From the NCBI GenBank assembly GCA_963837455.1, contig CAWINM010000001.1, forward strand, positions 248,001-312,000: DNA of 64,000 nucleotides, in the 5' to 3' direction. The notes beneath the pieces were generated by a model, which saw nothing but the letters and a program-made list of their open reading frames with translations, was not told where the DNA came from and ran no database searches. Below, one piece after another: positions 29,862 through 39,618 of the stretch (position 1 is the stretch's first letter; each line of letters begins with the position of its first letter). Source of the DNA: DASYQD01 sp963837455. Its GTDB lineage: Bacteria > Acidobacteriota > Thermoanaerobaculia > Multivoradales > JAIOJS01. A program made the position numbers and the translations under genes.

Positions 29862-32825
29862 TCAGGGCGTCTTGCCGCTCCAGGTGCCGGGCAGCACGCC
29901 CTCCTCGAAGCCGCTGGCGAAGAGGCCGCTGGTGACGCACACCCCGTAGGTGCCGACGTTGGCGATCGTTACCGAGTCGACGAACCAGCCGTTCGGCTCG
30001 GTCGCCGCGCCGCTGAAGTCGTCGCCCTCGTGCCAGCGCAGCTCGACGGCGGTGGCGGGCATCAACGAGGCGAGGTTGGCAGTGACGTGGGACATCGCAC
30101 CCATCGGGTTGCCGCACCACGCCCGCTTGCCGGCCAGCGGATTGGAAAACACTCCGTTGGTGGTGCCGTTGAACCCTCCGCCGGTGAAGCTCGCGTCGGG
30201 CATCACCGCCCAGTTGCTGCCGCCGTCGGTCGAGACCTCGAGGGTGCCCGAGTCGTAGCACTGGGCGACGGTGCCCTCGAAGGCGAAGGCGTGCCAGAAC
30301 GAGAGGGTCGAGGACGCGCCCGGCACGAACGCCGGCGAGACGAGCACGCGGTCGGAGACGGTGCTCTGCTCGTCAGAGAGCCACGAGTGGGTGGGCGTCT
30401 GCGACTGGATGGTCGACAGCGCCCAGTCCGCTGCTCCCAAGAGCGCGGCGTGCGTCCAGCCCGGGTTGTCGAAGCCGCCTGCCCCCTCGAAGGTCTCGAC
30501 GAGCGTGCTGCCGCTGGCGACGGGGCCGGTGGGGGCGGCGCTCTTCGTCACCACGTTGGTTTCCTCGGCGCCGTTCGAGCCGTCGACGGCGCGGACGACG
30601 TAGACGTAGCTGGTGCCGTTCGCGAGCTCGCCGGTGTCGACGTAGCCGGTCCCGCCGATGCCCGTGGCGATGCGGTTGCCGACGCCGGGAACGAAGCCCG
30701 GCGAGGTGGAGCGGTACACGTTGTAGGTAACCGGTCCCCCGCAGGCCGGTGTCGCGGCCGCCCACGCGAGCGTGATGCCACAGCCGAAGGTGCTGTTGTT
30801 GGTGGCGCTGGCGAGGCCGCCGAAGGTCGGCGGTAGCGTGCAGGCGCCGGTCGCCGTCGCCTCCGCGCATGCCGACGGAACCGACCGGCAGAGCCCGGTG
30901 CTGTCCACTCCCGCCACCTTGTAGGCGTAGTGCGAGCCCCCCGACACGGTGTTGTCGGCGTACGGCGACGACGGCACGCCGGCGGCGATGGTGCCGAAGG
31001 GATCGGGCGTCGCGCAGGTGCCGATGACCCGCTGGATTTCGAACGAGGTCGCCGCCGGCGAGCCGTTGCCCCACGTGACCTGGATCTGGTTCGGTAGGGT
31101 CGCCGTGGCGGTGCCGATCGCCGGCGCACCTGGGGGAGTGCACGCCGGGTCGTTCACCTTGGCGGTCCAGATCTCCTCCCGCGCATTGTTGCGGCGATCG
31201 GTCCAGGAAGGGAAGAAGACGCCGGCGTACCCCGAGAGGCCGTTGTAGTCGCCGTACTGGTTGGCGTTGTCCTGGCCGCCGGTCGTCTCGTCGGTCTGCG
31301 CGGAGGTCACCTTGACTGCGGGGTGCCAGGTGACGCCGTCGTCGAAGGAGGATTGGTACCAGACGTCGGTCTTCTTGCGCCCCGGGTCGCCGACCGTGTC
31401 GTAGTAGACGATCGAGAGCGCTCCGGTGACCTCGTCCACCACCAGCCACTGGTTGAACTGATCGTTGAGCGAGCCCTGGTTGTTGAGCATCACCGGCCCC
31501 GACCAGGTGGTGCCGCCGTTGCTCGAGCGCGCGAACCAGACGCGGGTCTTGCAGGTGGAGGCCACGTCGGTTCCCGGCTCATTGGCGGGCGAGGTACAGC
31601 CGGCCTCCCCCGAGAGGTCGGTCCAGCTGGCGTACACCAGGTCCTTGAGCACCGTGCGATAGGCGCCGCCCGCGACGTAGATCAGGGCGCGCCGGCTGGC
31701 CATCGCCGGCACGCCGATGTCGAGGCCGTCGAACGTGGTGGCGGCGACCACGCCGGCACCGTACGAAACACCACCGTTGGTCGACTTGGCGACGACGATG
31801 CGGCGATTGCCGGCGGCGGGCCAGAAGTCGAACACGTCACCGAAGGCATTGGTCTTGAGGTCGCAGCCGATGGGATCGCCGATCGACTCGGTGCCCGTCG
31901 TTTGAATGGGGGTCTGCCAGGAGCCCGCCGGCCCGGTGCGCCGATTCACGTACCCCTGCGTGTTGTTGCGCCAGCAGACATAGATGTTGTCCTTGAAGGG
32001 CGAGGTGGCGCTGTGATCGGCCCACATGATCTCCTTGTCGGTGGCGGACTGCCCGCCATCGAACGTGCCGTCGAACGTCCAGGTGGCGCCGTTGTCGACC
32101 GACTTGTAGGCGCGGAGATGCAGCGCCGTGACGAGCGCGTCGATGCCGATGGTGGCGGACCAGGCGGTGCCGTCGGAGGTCCACTCCACGGTGGGGTCGG
32201 AGTGGAAGGCATCAGCGAGTTGCAAGGGCAGGCTGCTCTGGCCCCAGGTGGCGCCTCCGTTGGTGGAGAAGAACTGCGCCTGGTTGCCGGCCGCCGAGAG
32301 GTCGTTGGACGCGCCCATGATCTTCTGCGGGTCCCAGTAGTCGACGCGGATGTCGGACTCGCTGCGGGGCGTGGTCTGCAGCCCGGAGATGCGTTGCTCT
32401 CCCGTCACGGTGGCGCTCTTTGCGTCTACCGTGTCCCGCTTCACCTCGGGAGCCTCCGCGCCTGGCCCTCGCATCAGATCCTGGTGGGTCCGCAGCCACT
32501 CCCAGGCTTCCTCGAGCACGAAGGGGTATCCGCCCGCCCGATCGAGCGCAGTGTACGTCCCCTCAGGGTGCGCCCTCCGCCAGTGCACGCGCAGCCAGAG
32601 AGGGATGGGGATGCTGTCTTGGCGCTCGTCCGGCCGCAGCAGCGAGAAGTCCTGGTTCGCCGCGATCAGCGCCTCGAGCGCCGTGCCCGGCCGCACGCCG
32701 CCGGCTTGAAGCTGGTCGTCCAGCGAGGGCCATTGCGCACCGGCGGCCCGCACATCGACTGCGGCGCGGAGGGGCGCGACTGCTGCCAGTAGCAGGGCGG
32801 CGAGGAACCAACAGCTGATCCGCAG
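29862..32825 (-). CDS. Large secreted BNR-repeat protein with Fn3-like domains
   Basis: About 987 residues. After a signal peptide (FLAALLLAAVAPLRA) and a helical part, five or so BNR/Asp-box motifs recur, e.g. TNGGATW, VDNGATW, SNGGTTW and FDDGVTW, suggesting a sialidase-type beta propeller. Two fibronectin-III-like domains follow (TYNVYRSTS, SYVYVVRAVDGS). Then comes a jelly-roll-like domain around FEGAGGFDNPGW, and the chain ends in FASGFEEGVLPGTWS, like C-terminal tails on other exported proteins. No sialidase Arg triad is evident, so I call it an adhesin or binding protein of unknown ligand. The start is uncertain: GAGGAG (32840-32835) precedes CTG 32825, which would give a perfect signal peptide. 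GTG 32909 is an alternative. Confidence 0.78.
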   Translation of the reverse strand: MRISCWFLAALLLAAVAPLRAAVDVRAAGAQWPSLDDQLQAGGVRPGTALEALIAANQDFSLLRPDERQDSIPIPLWLRVHWRRAHPEGTYTALDRAGGYPFVLEEAWEWLRTHQDLMRGPGAEAPEVKRDTVDAKSATVTGEQRISGLQTTPRSESDIRVDYWDPQKIMGASNDLSAAGNQAQFFSTNGGATWGQSSLPLQLADAFHSDPTVEWTSDGTAWSATIGIDALVTALHLRAYKSVDNGATWTFDGTFDGGQSATDKEIMWADHSATSPFKDNIYVCWRNNTQGYVNRRTGPAGSWQTPIQTTGTESIGDPIGCDLKTNAFGDVFDFWPAAGNRRIVVAKSTNGGVSYGAGVVAATTFDGLDIGVPAMASRRALIYVAGGAYRTVLKDLVYASWTDLSGEAGCTSPANEPGTDVASTCKTRVWFARSSNGGTTWSGPVMLNNQGSLNDQFNQWLVVDEVTGALSIVYYDTVGDPGRKKTDVWYQSSFDDGVTWHPAVKVTSAQTDETTGGQDNANQYGDYNGLSGYAGVFFPSWTDRRNNAREEIWTAKVNDPACTPPGAPAIGTATATLPNQIQVTWGNGSPAATSFEIQRVIGTCATPDPFGTIAAGVPSSPYADNTVSGGSHYAYKVAGVDSTGLCRSVPSACAEATATGACTLPPTFGGLASATNNSTFGCGITLAWAAATPACGGPVTYNVYRSTSPGFVPGVGNRIATGIGGTGYVDTGELANGTSYVYVVRAVDGSNGAEETNVVTKSAAPTGPVASGSTLVETFEGAGGFDNPGWTHAALLGAADWALSTIQSQTPTHSWLSDEQSTVSDRVLVSPAFVPGASSTLSFWHAFAFEGTVAQCYDSGTLEVSTDGGSNWAVMPDASFTGGGFNGTTNGVFSNPLAGKRAWCGNPMGAMSHVTANLASLMPATAVELRWHEGDDFSGAATEPNGWFVDSVTIANVGTYGVCVTSGLFASGFEEGVLPGTWSGKTP

Positions 32826-33048
32826 GGGGCGCGTCTCCTCGCGAAGCTCGTCGGCGGCGGTTCGTTCGGAATGCAGGCCCTGGAGGTCTCCGCCAGGAGT
32901 TCGGGCCACGGCGGTGGCTCTGCTGTCGGAGCTACGAAACCGACCGAGAACGATAGCACGGGCACCCAATCCGAGCGGCGGCATCCGTACGCTGCCCTTC
33001 AGCTGGCTCTGCTCGGCGGAGCTCGGGCGCGTGCTCGGCAGCGCCGCT

Positions 33049-35397
33049 TCAGCGCCGGCCGGCGCTCGCTGCCACCACCCCGCCCTCGCCCACCGCCACG
33101 CTCGCCGCGGCGGCGTTGGGCGGCAGGTAGCCGAGCCGCGTGCCGGTGTAGTAGTGGGCGAGGATCTCGCGGTAGCCGTGCCCCCGCACCGCCATGCCGT
33201 AGGCGCCCACCTGGCAGAGGCCGACGCCGTGACCCCAGCCGCGGCCGCTGAACAGCCAGCCCGGCTCGCCGTGCGCCGGCAGCAGCCGCTTGGCGGTGAA
33301 GAGGGTGTCGGGAAGATCGAGCGTCCAGCGCACCGCGAGCCCCTCGACCAGCTCGCTGCGACCGTCGCTGCCGAGCAAGCGGAGCACGCCGACACGGCCC
33401 GAGACGCCCCGCGACACCACCTCGAAGCCCGCGAAGGGGAAGCCGGGGTAGCGCTGCTGCACCTGCGAGGCGAGCTCGCCGTCGGTCTTGAAGCGCTGCC
33501 AGGAGCTGTAGCGACTGGTGCGGTCGTAGGCGATGCCCTGCTCATGCACCTCCTGCACCAGGGCCATCAGGGTGTTTCCCTGCCAGACCAGCTGCAGGCG
33601 GTCGCCGGCGACCAGCGAGAGCTCGGCGCCGCGCACGTCGTCGCCGAGGCGGCGGAAGGTGGCAATCTGGGGCGGCAGCGCCACCCGCCGCTGCACGTCG
33701 CCGGCGCCCACGGTCAGCTCGCCGCCGGTGAGCCCGAGGAAGTCCGCGTCCTCCTCGTGCAGGACGTGCAGGTAGAGAGCGAGCCGGTAGAGCAGCTCCT
33801 CTGCCTCACCGTCGGCGAGGCCGCTCGGCTGGGCGCTGCCGAGGCCGATCTTGACGAACAGGGCGGCGAGGCGGCGGTCGTCCTCGCTCCACCCGGGCGG
33901 CGGCGACTGCACCAGGTACGGCAGGTCCTCGGCGGCGACGAAGAGGCGCGCGTCGAGGGCGAGGTCGAAGGCCGAGGCCACGAAGCGCCGCACGTCGCGG
34001 GCGTCGAGGCTCGCGAGCGTCGCCGGCGGCGGCGACAGGCCGGCGAGGGCGGCGAGCGTGAGAAGACGGGAGCCGAGGACGGCCGCACCGGAGCCGCCGG
34101 CGGTCGCCGGCACCGGCAGCAGCGCGGTGGTCACCGCCGCCGGGAAGGCCGCCCCCGGCGAGGTCCCGCCGAGCTGCGTCACCCCCGCCTCCAGGCAGGG
34201 CACGCCGCGCAGGTAGGGCTCGTCCTGCTTGAGCGGGAAGACCACCGCCACGTCCTCGGTGTGGCCGCCGCAGGTGGAGCTGAAGAGGGCATCGATCGGC
34301 TGGTCGTGCCAGAGCAGCACCTCGCCGCGCGTCGCCGCGATGGCCTCGTCGGAGCGCGGGTGCTCGACCTCGATGCCGCCGTAGACCTGGCAGCGCGGGG
34401 TGGCGCAGATGTCGTACCCCTCCTGGCGGAACTCGCCGAGGTTGCGCGCCGCGTAGGTGCGCGCCGCCACCGCCTGCGCCTTGAGCGCCTCCAGCTGGGG
34501 GTAGGCGGCAGGCCCGAGCTCGCTCGGCACCACCCCGCGCAGGTACTGCTCGAGGGGCAGCTCGTCGATGACGTTGAGGGTGCCGCGATCGTTGAGGTAG
34601 ACGAGGATGCGGCCGCGGTAGCGATGGCCGCCGACGGCGATGCCGTTGCCGCTGGCGTCCTCGATGGCGAGCCAGCGCCCGGGGACGGTCACCGCCATGC
34701 CGCCTTGGGTGAGGTGCATGGCGGGATCGCGCACGCCGCCACCCTCGCTCACCACCCAGGCGTCGGCGACGCCGAGGCGGGAGAGGTCGCGGCGGGCCGC
34801 CTCGGCGGCCTCGCGGTTGACGTAGCGCCCGATGCGCACGCGGTAGAGGCCGCTCTCGGCGTCGAGCACGGCGTCGGCCGGCTGCCCGGCGCCGTGTGCG
34901 AGGCTGCGGGCGAGCGCCTCCGCCTGGCCAGGGTCACGCAGCGCCGCCACCTGCACGCGGAAGATGCCGGGCTCGGTGGCCTCCGGCGCCGGCTCCACGC
35001 GCAGGGCGCGGGTGATCCCCCACAGCTGCCCCTGCCAGATGGCGCGCAGCTCGGGGGCGCAGCAGGGGAAGGTGAAGGAGGTCTGATCGGAGAGCAGGCC
35101 CACCCGCAGGACGAGGTCGGCGCCCGGGGACGTCGGGGGCGCCGGAGGCTCCTCGGGCGGCAGCGGCTGCTCGGGCTCGGGCAGCGGCGTCGGGGCGGGG
35201 GTGGCGGCGGGTTGCGGCGGTGGCGTCGCGTGCGGCGCCGTCCGGGGTGGCGGCGGGTGGCCGCAGGCGAGGGCGAGCAGGGCGACCGCAGCAGCGGCAC
35301 CGCCGGCGCCGAGCCAGGCGGGCACGCGACGCGGCCGACTCGGGAAGCTGGCCGGGAAGTTCCTTCTTGGGGCCGTCGGCTGGGCGTCTGGCAGCAT
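33049..35397 (-). CDS. SPOR and SpoIID/LytB domain lipoprotein
   Basis: A 782-residue envelope protein. The N-terminal segment ends in LLALAC (lipobox-like), then a long Pro/Ala linker. A SPOR-like repeat (about 150-220, IFRVQVAALRD and YRVRIGRYVN) binds denuded glycan. The SpoIID/LytB domain is about 240-430 and again near the C-terminus. Its catalytic Glu is in LRGVVPSEL, and the metal-binding STCGGHTED is present. SpoIID-type enzymes are lytic transglycosylases that cut peptidoglycan strands lacking stem peptides. In non-spore formers they act in division or wall remodelling. The second half has an inserted region (about 430-620) without clear homology. It follows the DnaC-like gene on the minus strand. 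Confidence 0.85.
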   Translation of the reverse strand: MLPDAQPTAPRRNFPASFPSRPRRVPAWLGAGGAAAAVALLALACGHPPPPRTAPHATPPPQPAATPAPTPLPEPEQPLPPEEPPAPPTSPGADLVLRVGLLSDQTSFTFPCCAPELRAIWQGQLWGITRALRVEPAPEATEPGIFRVQVAALRDPGQAEALARSLAHGAGQPADAVLDAESGLYRVRIGRYVNREAAEAARRDLSRLGVADAWVVSEGGGVRDPAMHLTQGGMAVTVPGRWLAIEDASGNGIAVGGHRYRGRILVYLNDRGTLNVIDELPLEQYLRGVVPSELGPAAYPQLEALKAQAVAARTYAARNLGEFRQEGYDICATPRCQVYGGIEVEHPRSDEAIAATRGEVLLWHDQPIDALFSSTCGGHTEDVAVVFPLKQDEPYLRGVPCLEAGVTQLGGTSPGAAFPAAVTTALLPVPATAGGSGAAVLGSRLLTLAALAGLSPPPATLASLDARDVRRFVASAFDLALDARLFVAAEDLPYLVQSPPPGWSEDDRRLAALFVKIGLGSAQPSGLADGEAEELLYRLALYLHVLHEEDADFLGLTGGELTVGAGDVQRRVALPPQIATFRRLGDDVRGAELSLVAGDRLQLVWQGNTLMALVQEVHEQGIAYDRTSRYSSWQRFKTDGELASQVQQRYPGFPFAGFEVVSRGVSGRVGVLRLLGSDGRSELVEGLAVRWTLDLPDTLFTAKRLLPAHGEPGWLFSGRGWGHGVGLCQVGAYGMAVRGHGYREILAHYYTGTRLGYLPPNAAAASVAVGEGGVVAASAGRR

Positions 35398-35565
35398 CGC
35401 GGTCGTCGGCCGAGGCAAAGGTAGCAAGTGGCCGCCGCCGAGGCAACCGCCGACCCCGTGTGGGGAGCCAGCCCCTCGTGGTCTCGCCGCCGGCGTGCTC
35501 ACCGGCGATGGCCGCCGCCGGCGACGACGTCGCCGCGGTGGGCCGGCGGCGCGCTGAGGCGACGG

Positions 35566-36458
35566 TCAGCGATGCTGGTGCGCCTTGACGTTCTGGCGGA
35601 AGTCGGGCGCCTCGAGGTTCACCCGCCGCGCCATCTCCCACAGGCGGCTGACGAGCATCGCCGGGATGCGGCTGCCGAGCAGGTCGCGGCCCGGCAGGGT
35701 CGGCCCGCGATCGAGTGGGTTGGCCGCCGAGGGAGGCTCGGGCTCTAGGTAGTAGTTGGTGGTGAAGAGCGTCGTCAGGCGGCGGGTGTAGCGGCCGTTG
35801 AGGATGAGGTAGAGCACCTCGCTCACCCACGGCGTGGGCTTCTGCGCCCCCAGCTCGTCGATCACCAGCACCTGGCTCGACAGCACCGGGTCGAGGACGC
35901 TCTGCTTGGTCTCCTGCGAGCCGGCGTCGAAGGTCGACTGGATCTGGTAGAGCAACGAGGTGAAGTCGACGAAGCGCGCGCGCACGCGGTAGCGGCGGAT
36001 GAGCTCGGCCAGCGCGGCGGCGGCGAGATGCGTCTTGCCCACTCCCGGCGGCCCGATGAAGAGCAGGCCGCCCTCGCAGAAACGGCCGCGCTCGTCGAGG
36101 AACTCCTCGACCCACAGCTCGGTGATGCGCTTGGCGGCGAACAGCTTCTCGCGCGGCCCCTTGGTGTCGAAGTTGGTGAGCCGGCAGCCGCGGTAACGGT
36201 CCGGGATGGCGGCCTCCTCCTCGAGCCGCGGCACCACCTGGCGGGCGCTGCACGCGCAGCGGCGGGCGCTGCCGGTGCCGAGGTCGGGGCCGATCACCCA
36301 GCCGCGCCCGCCGCACTCGGGACAGACGTCGGGGCCGGGCTCCTCGGCGAATGGCGTCGCCGCCCGCGCCCGGGTGGCGGCGACCACCTCGCCGAGCGCC
36401 CCCCGAGAGCGCTCGGCGGTGAGCCCTCGCGCCTCCCCTCACCAGGCCGGTCGGGCAT
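35566..36458 (-). CDS. DnaC/DnaI-like AAA+ ATPase with Zn-ribbon (N-terminal frameshift)
   Basis: A DnaC/IstB-type helicase-loader-like ATPase. Four Cys near the N-terminus (CPECGG and CACS) form a probable zinc site. Walker A GPPGVGKTH, Walker B VLVIDELGA and sensor 1 FTTNYYLEP follow. In frame, the first start is GTG 36387, directly after a strong hairpin. However, ATG 36458 has TAACCT six bases upstream, like the other leaderless genes here. Adding one base to the six-C run at 36399-36404 joins it in frame (298 codons). I take that as the likely true start. It probably loads the replicative helicase, or belongs to an uncharacterised IstB-like group. No transposase is near, so it is not an IS21 helper. 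Confidence 0.8.
36390..36418. repeat. 10-bp inverted repeat over the DnaC-like gene start
   Basis: CGCCGAGCGC (36390-36399) pairs with GCGCTCGGCG (36409-36418) around nine bases. If the protein starts at ATG 36458 the hairpin lies in the coding region, and its C run carries the suspected missing base. If it starts at GTG 36387 the hairpin would mask ribosome entry. Confidence 0.5.
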
Positions 36459-36470
36459 GGCGGCAGGTTA
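36459..36470 (-). promoter_or_regulatory. -10 box six bases before the DnaC-like ATG
   Basis: TAACCT (36470-36465, minus strand), six bases, then ATG 36458. It supports that ATG as the start of the DnaC-like gene although the frame is broken downstream. Confidence 0.4.
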
Positions 36471-36524
36471 GCACGGGGGTGCCACGGCGGCGGCGGGCTC
36501 AGCCGCCTGCACGAGCCGCCTGCC

Positions 36525-36917
36525 TCAGCCGCCGGAGCCGCGACCGCGGTGCACCAGCGCGCCGCGCTCGACCTTGACCAGGGCGTGCTCGCGGCGGATG
36601 CCGCCGCGGTCGCGCATCTCCTCGCGCACCACCTGCAGCAGGCGATCCACCTCCTGCTGCATCTCGTTCATCTGCTGCCGCAGGTTGAGGATCACCTCCA
36701 CCCCGGCGAGGTTGACGCCGAGCTCGCGGGTGAGGAAGAGGATCGTCTCCAGCCGCTTGATGGTGTCCTCGTCGTAGAGGCGGGTGTTGCCGGCGCTGCG
36801 CACCGGCGTCAGCAGCCCCTCGCGCTCGTACATGCGCAGCGTCTGCGGGTGCAGCCCGAAGCGCTCGGCGACGGTGCTGATCATCACGAAGCGCGTCTCG
36901 CGACGGGGGCGGGCCAC
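36525..36917 (-). CDS. hspR: HspR-type MerR-family heat-shock repressor
   Basis: A 130-residue MerR-family regulator. The winged-helix DNA-binding part (about residues 10-45) reads ISTVAERFGLHPQTLRMYE and the wing has NTRLYDEDTI, the HspR pattern. A C-terminal coiled coil (about 78-105) dimerises it. HspR represses dnaK operons in Streptomyces and Helicobacter with DnaK as co-repressor. Here it is the third gene after dnaK and hsp20, so it probably represses its own operon. GTG 36917 starts one base after the hsp20 stop, with GGGGGAAG upstream. I do not find a clear HAIR operator (CTTGAGT-N7-ACTCAAG) before dnaK. Confidence 0.9.
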   Translation of the reverse strand: MARPRRETRFVMISTVAERFGLHPQTLRMYEREGLLTPVRSAGNTRLYDEDTIKRLETILFLTRELGVNLAGVEVILNLRQQMNEMQQEVDRLLQVVREEMRDRGGIRREHALVKVERGALVHRGRGSGG

Positions 36918-36918
36918 G

Positions 36919-37374
36919 TCACTTCCCCCGCACCGGCACCTCGGTGCCCGACCTGGTGGCGCTGCACTTCGGCATCACCACCTCGAGGATGCCGCGCCGG
37001 AAGCGGGCCACGATGCGCTCGCCGTCCACCGGCTCGGGAAGCTCCAGACGGCGCTTGAAGGAGCCGTAGCTGCCCTCCAGCCGCAGGTAACCACGCTCGC
37101 CGCCGAGCGGTCGCCGCAGGCCCGACAGCTCGAGCGAGCGGCCGTCGGAGTCGAGCTGGATGTCGGAGCGGCGCACGCCCGGAAGCTCGGCGTAGAGGAT
37201 GAAGTCGTCGGCGGTCTCGACGAGGTCGAAGAGGGGCCGCCAGCCGGAGAGACCGGGCGGCCCCCCGGGAGCCAGCTCGCCGCCACCGCCGACCAGCGCC
37301 TGCTCGAGCAGCTTGTTGAGCCGCGCCTGCAGCCGCGCGAGCTCACCGCCGGGAAGGGTACGGGGCTTGGCCAT
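36919..37374 (-). CDS. Hsp20/alpha-crystallin small heat-shock protein
   Basis: A 151-residue ATP-independent holdase. The alpha-crystallin domain (about residues 45-140) has the FDLVETADDFILYAELPGV strand pair and ends with the GILEVVMPK motif, here with GIL in place of the usual GVL. A short N-terminal arm is followed by a Gly-rich linker, and there is only a short C-terminal extension. It would bind unfolding proteins for refolding by DnaK, whose gene is 115 bases upstream with a strong hairpin between them. GAGG precedes the ATG. Confidence 0.9.
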   Translation of the reverse strand: MAKPRTLPGGELARLQARLNKLLEQALVGGGGELAPGGPPGLSGWRPLFDLVETADDFILYAELPGVRRSDIQLDSDGRSLELSGLRRPLGGERGYLRLEGSYGSFKRRLELPEPVDGERIVARFRRGILEVVMPKCSATRSGTEVPVRGK

Positions 37375-37413
37375 GACCTCGGCTGGTCTGTGAATCGCGC
37401 ACTCGGTTGTTGC

Positions 37414-37439
37414 GCTGGCGGCCGCTGTCGGCCGCCAGC
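37414..37439 (-). terminator. Perfect 11-bp hairpin between dnaK and hsp20
   Basis: GCTGGCGGCCG (37414-37424) pairs exactly with CGGCCGCCAGC (37429-37439) with a CTGT/ACAG tetraloop. It is 50 bases past the dnaK stop and 40 before hsp20. No U-tract follows on the minus strand. It could attenuate transcription, stop RNA decay, or mark an RNA-processing end between dnaK and the two downstream genes. Confidence 0.55.
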
Positions 37440-37488
37440 CTCATGACACTCGGGCCCGTCTTCGACTCGTCGCCGTCGACTCGCTCAC

Positions 37489-39416
<1,928 letters not shown>

Positions 39417-39444
39417 GTTGGCTCTCCTCCTTCGACGGTGTCTA

Positions 39445-39458
39445 CCGGTGCCCACCGG
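39445..39458. repeat. Inverted repeat in the dnaK leader
   Basis: CCGGTG-cc-CACCGG (39445-39458) is a 6-bp inverted repeat between the predicted dnaK start of transcription and its ribosome site. A CCCCCGGGG block (39462-39470) follows. They could fold in the leader; no known element is matched. Confidence 0.35.
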
Positions 39459-39489
39459 GTTCCCCCGGGGATCCCCTAGCTCGCCACGA

Positions 39490-39529
39490 AGTATACCGCA
39501 GATTTCTTAGTCCGGCACTGTCAAAGTGC
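39490..39529 (-). promoter_or_regulatory. dnaK promoter and operator-like inverted repeat
   Basis: TATACT (39495-39490) is the best -10 box. TTGACA (39524-39519) is a perfect -35 sequence but 23 bases away, longer than the usual 17. It is the centre of a GCACT-TTGAC-AGTGC inverted repeat (39529-39515) that could bind a repressor such as HspR. It is neither a CIRCE nor a standard HAIR site. Confidence 0.5.
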
Positions 39530-39550
39530 GCGCGACACGCAATATGTGAC

Positions 39551-39582
39551 AAAAATACGCTGAGATTTATTCCAGGCCTCAG
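39551..39582 (-). terminator. Weak terminator after the DUF4388 gene
   Basis: Reading the minus strand, CTGAG and CTCAG (39582-39578, 39564-39560) form a 5-bp stem around 13 bases. CGTA and five T follow. This AT-rich patch stands out in the GC-rich window. A GGGGG-CA-CCCCC hairpin lies just upstream (39582-39593). Confidence 0.3.
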
Positions 39583-39618
39583 GGGGTGCCCCCGGCTCTC
39601 CTGCGGCGGTGAAACCGA

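Noticed and set aside
35566..36458. IS21 IstB helper of a transposon
   Set aside because: No IstA transposase, terminal inverted repeats or target duplication nearby; Zn-ribbon N-terminus and location by hspR fit a resident loader.
39462..39470. CCCCCGGGG block as a riboswitch or terminator
   Set aside because: Simple palindrome in the dnaK leader with no further conserved structure visible.
39490..39529. CIRCE or HAIR operator before dnaK
   Set aside because: The inverted repeat GCACT-N5-AGTGC matches neither TTAGCACTC-N9-GAGTGCTAA nor CTTGAGT-N7-ACTCAAG.
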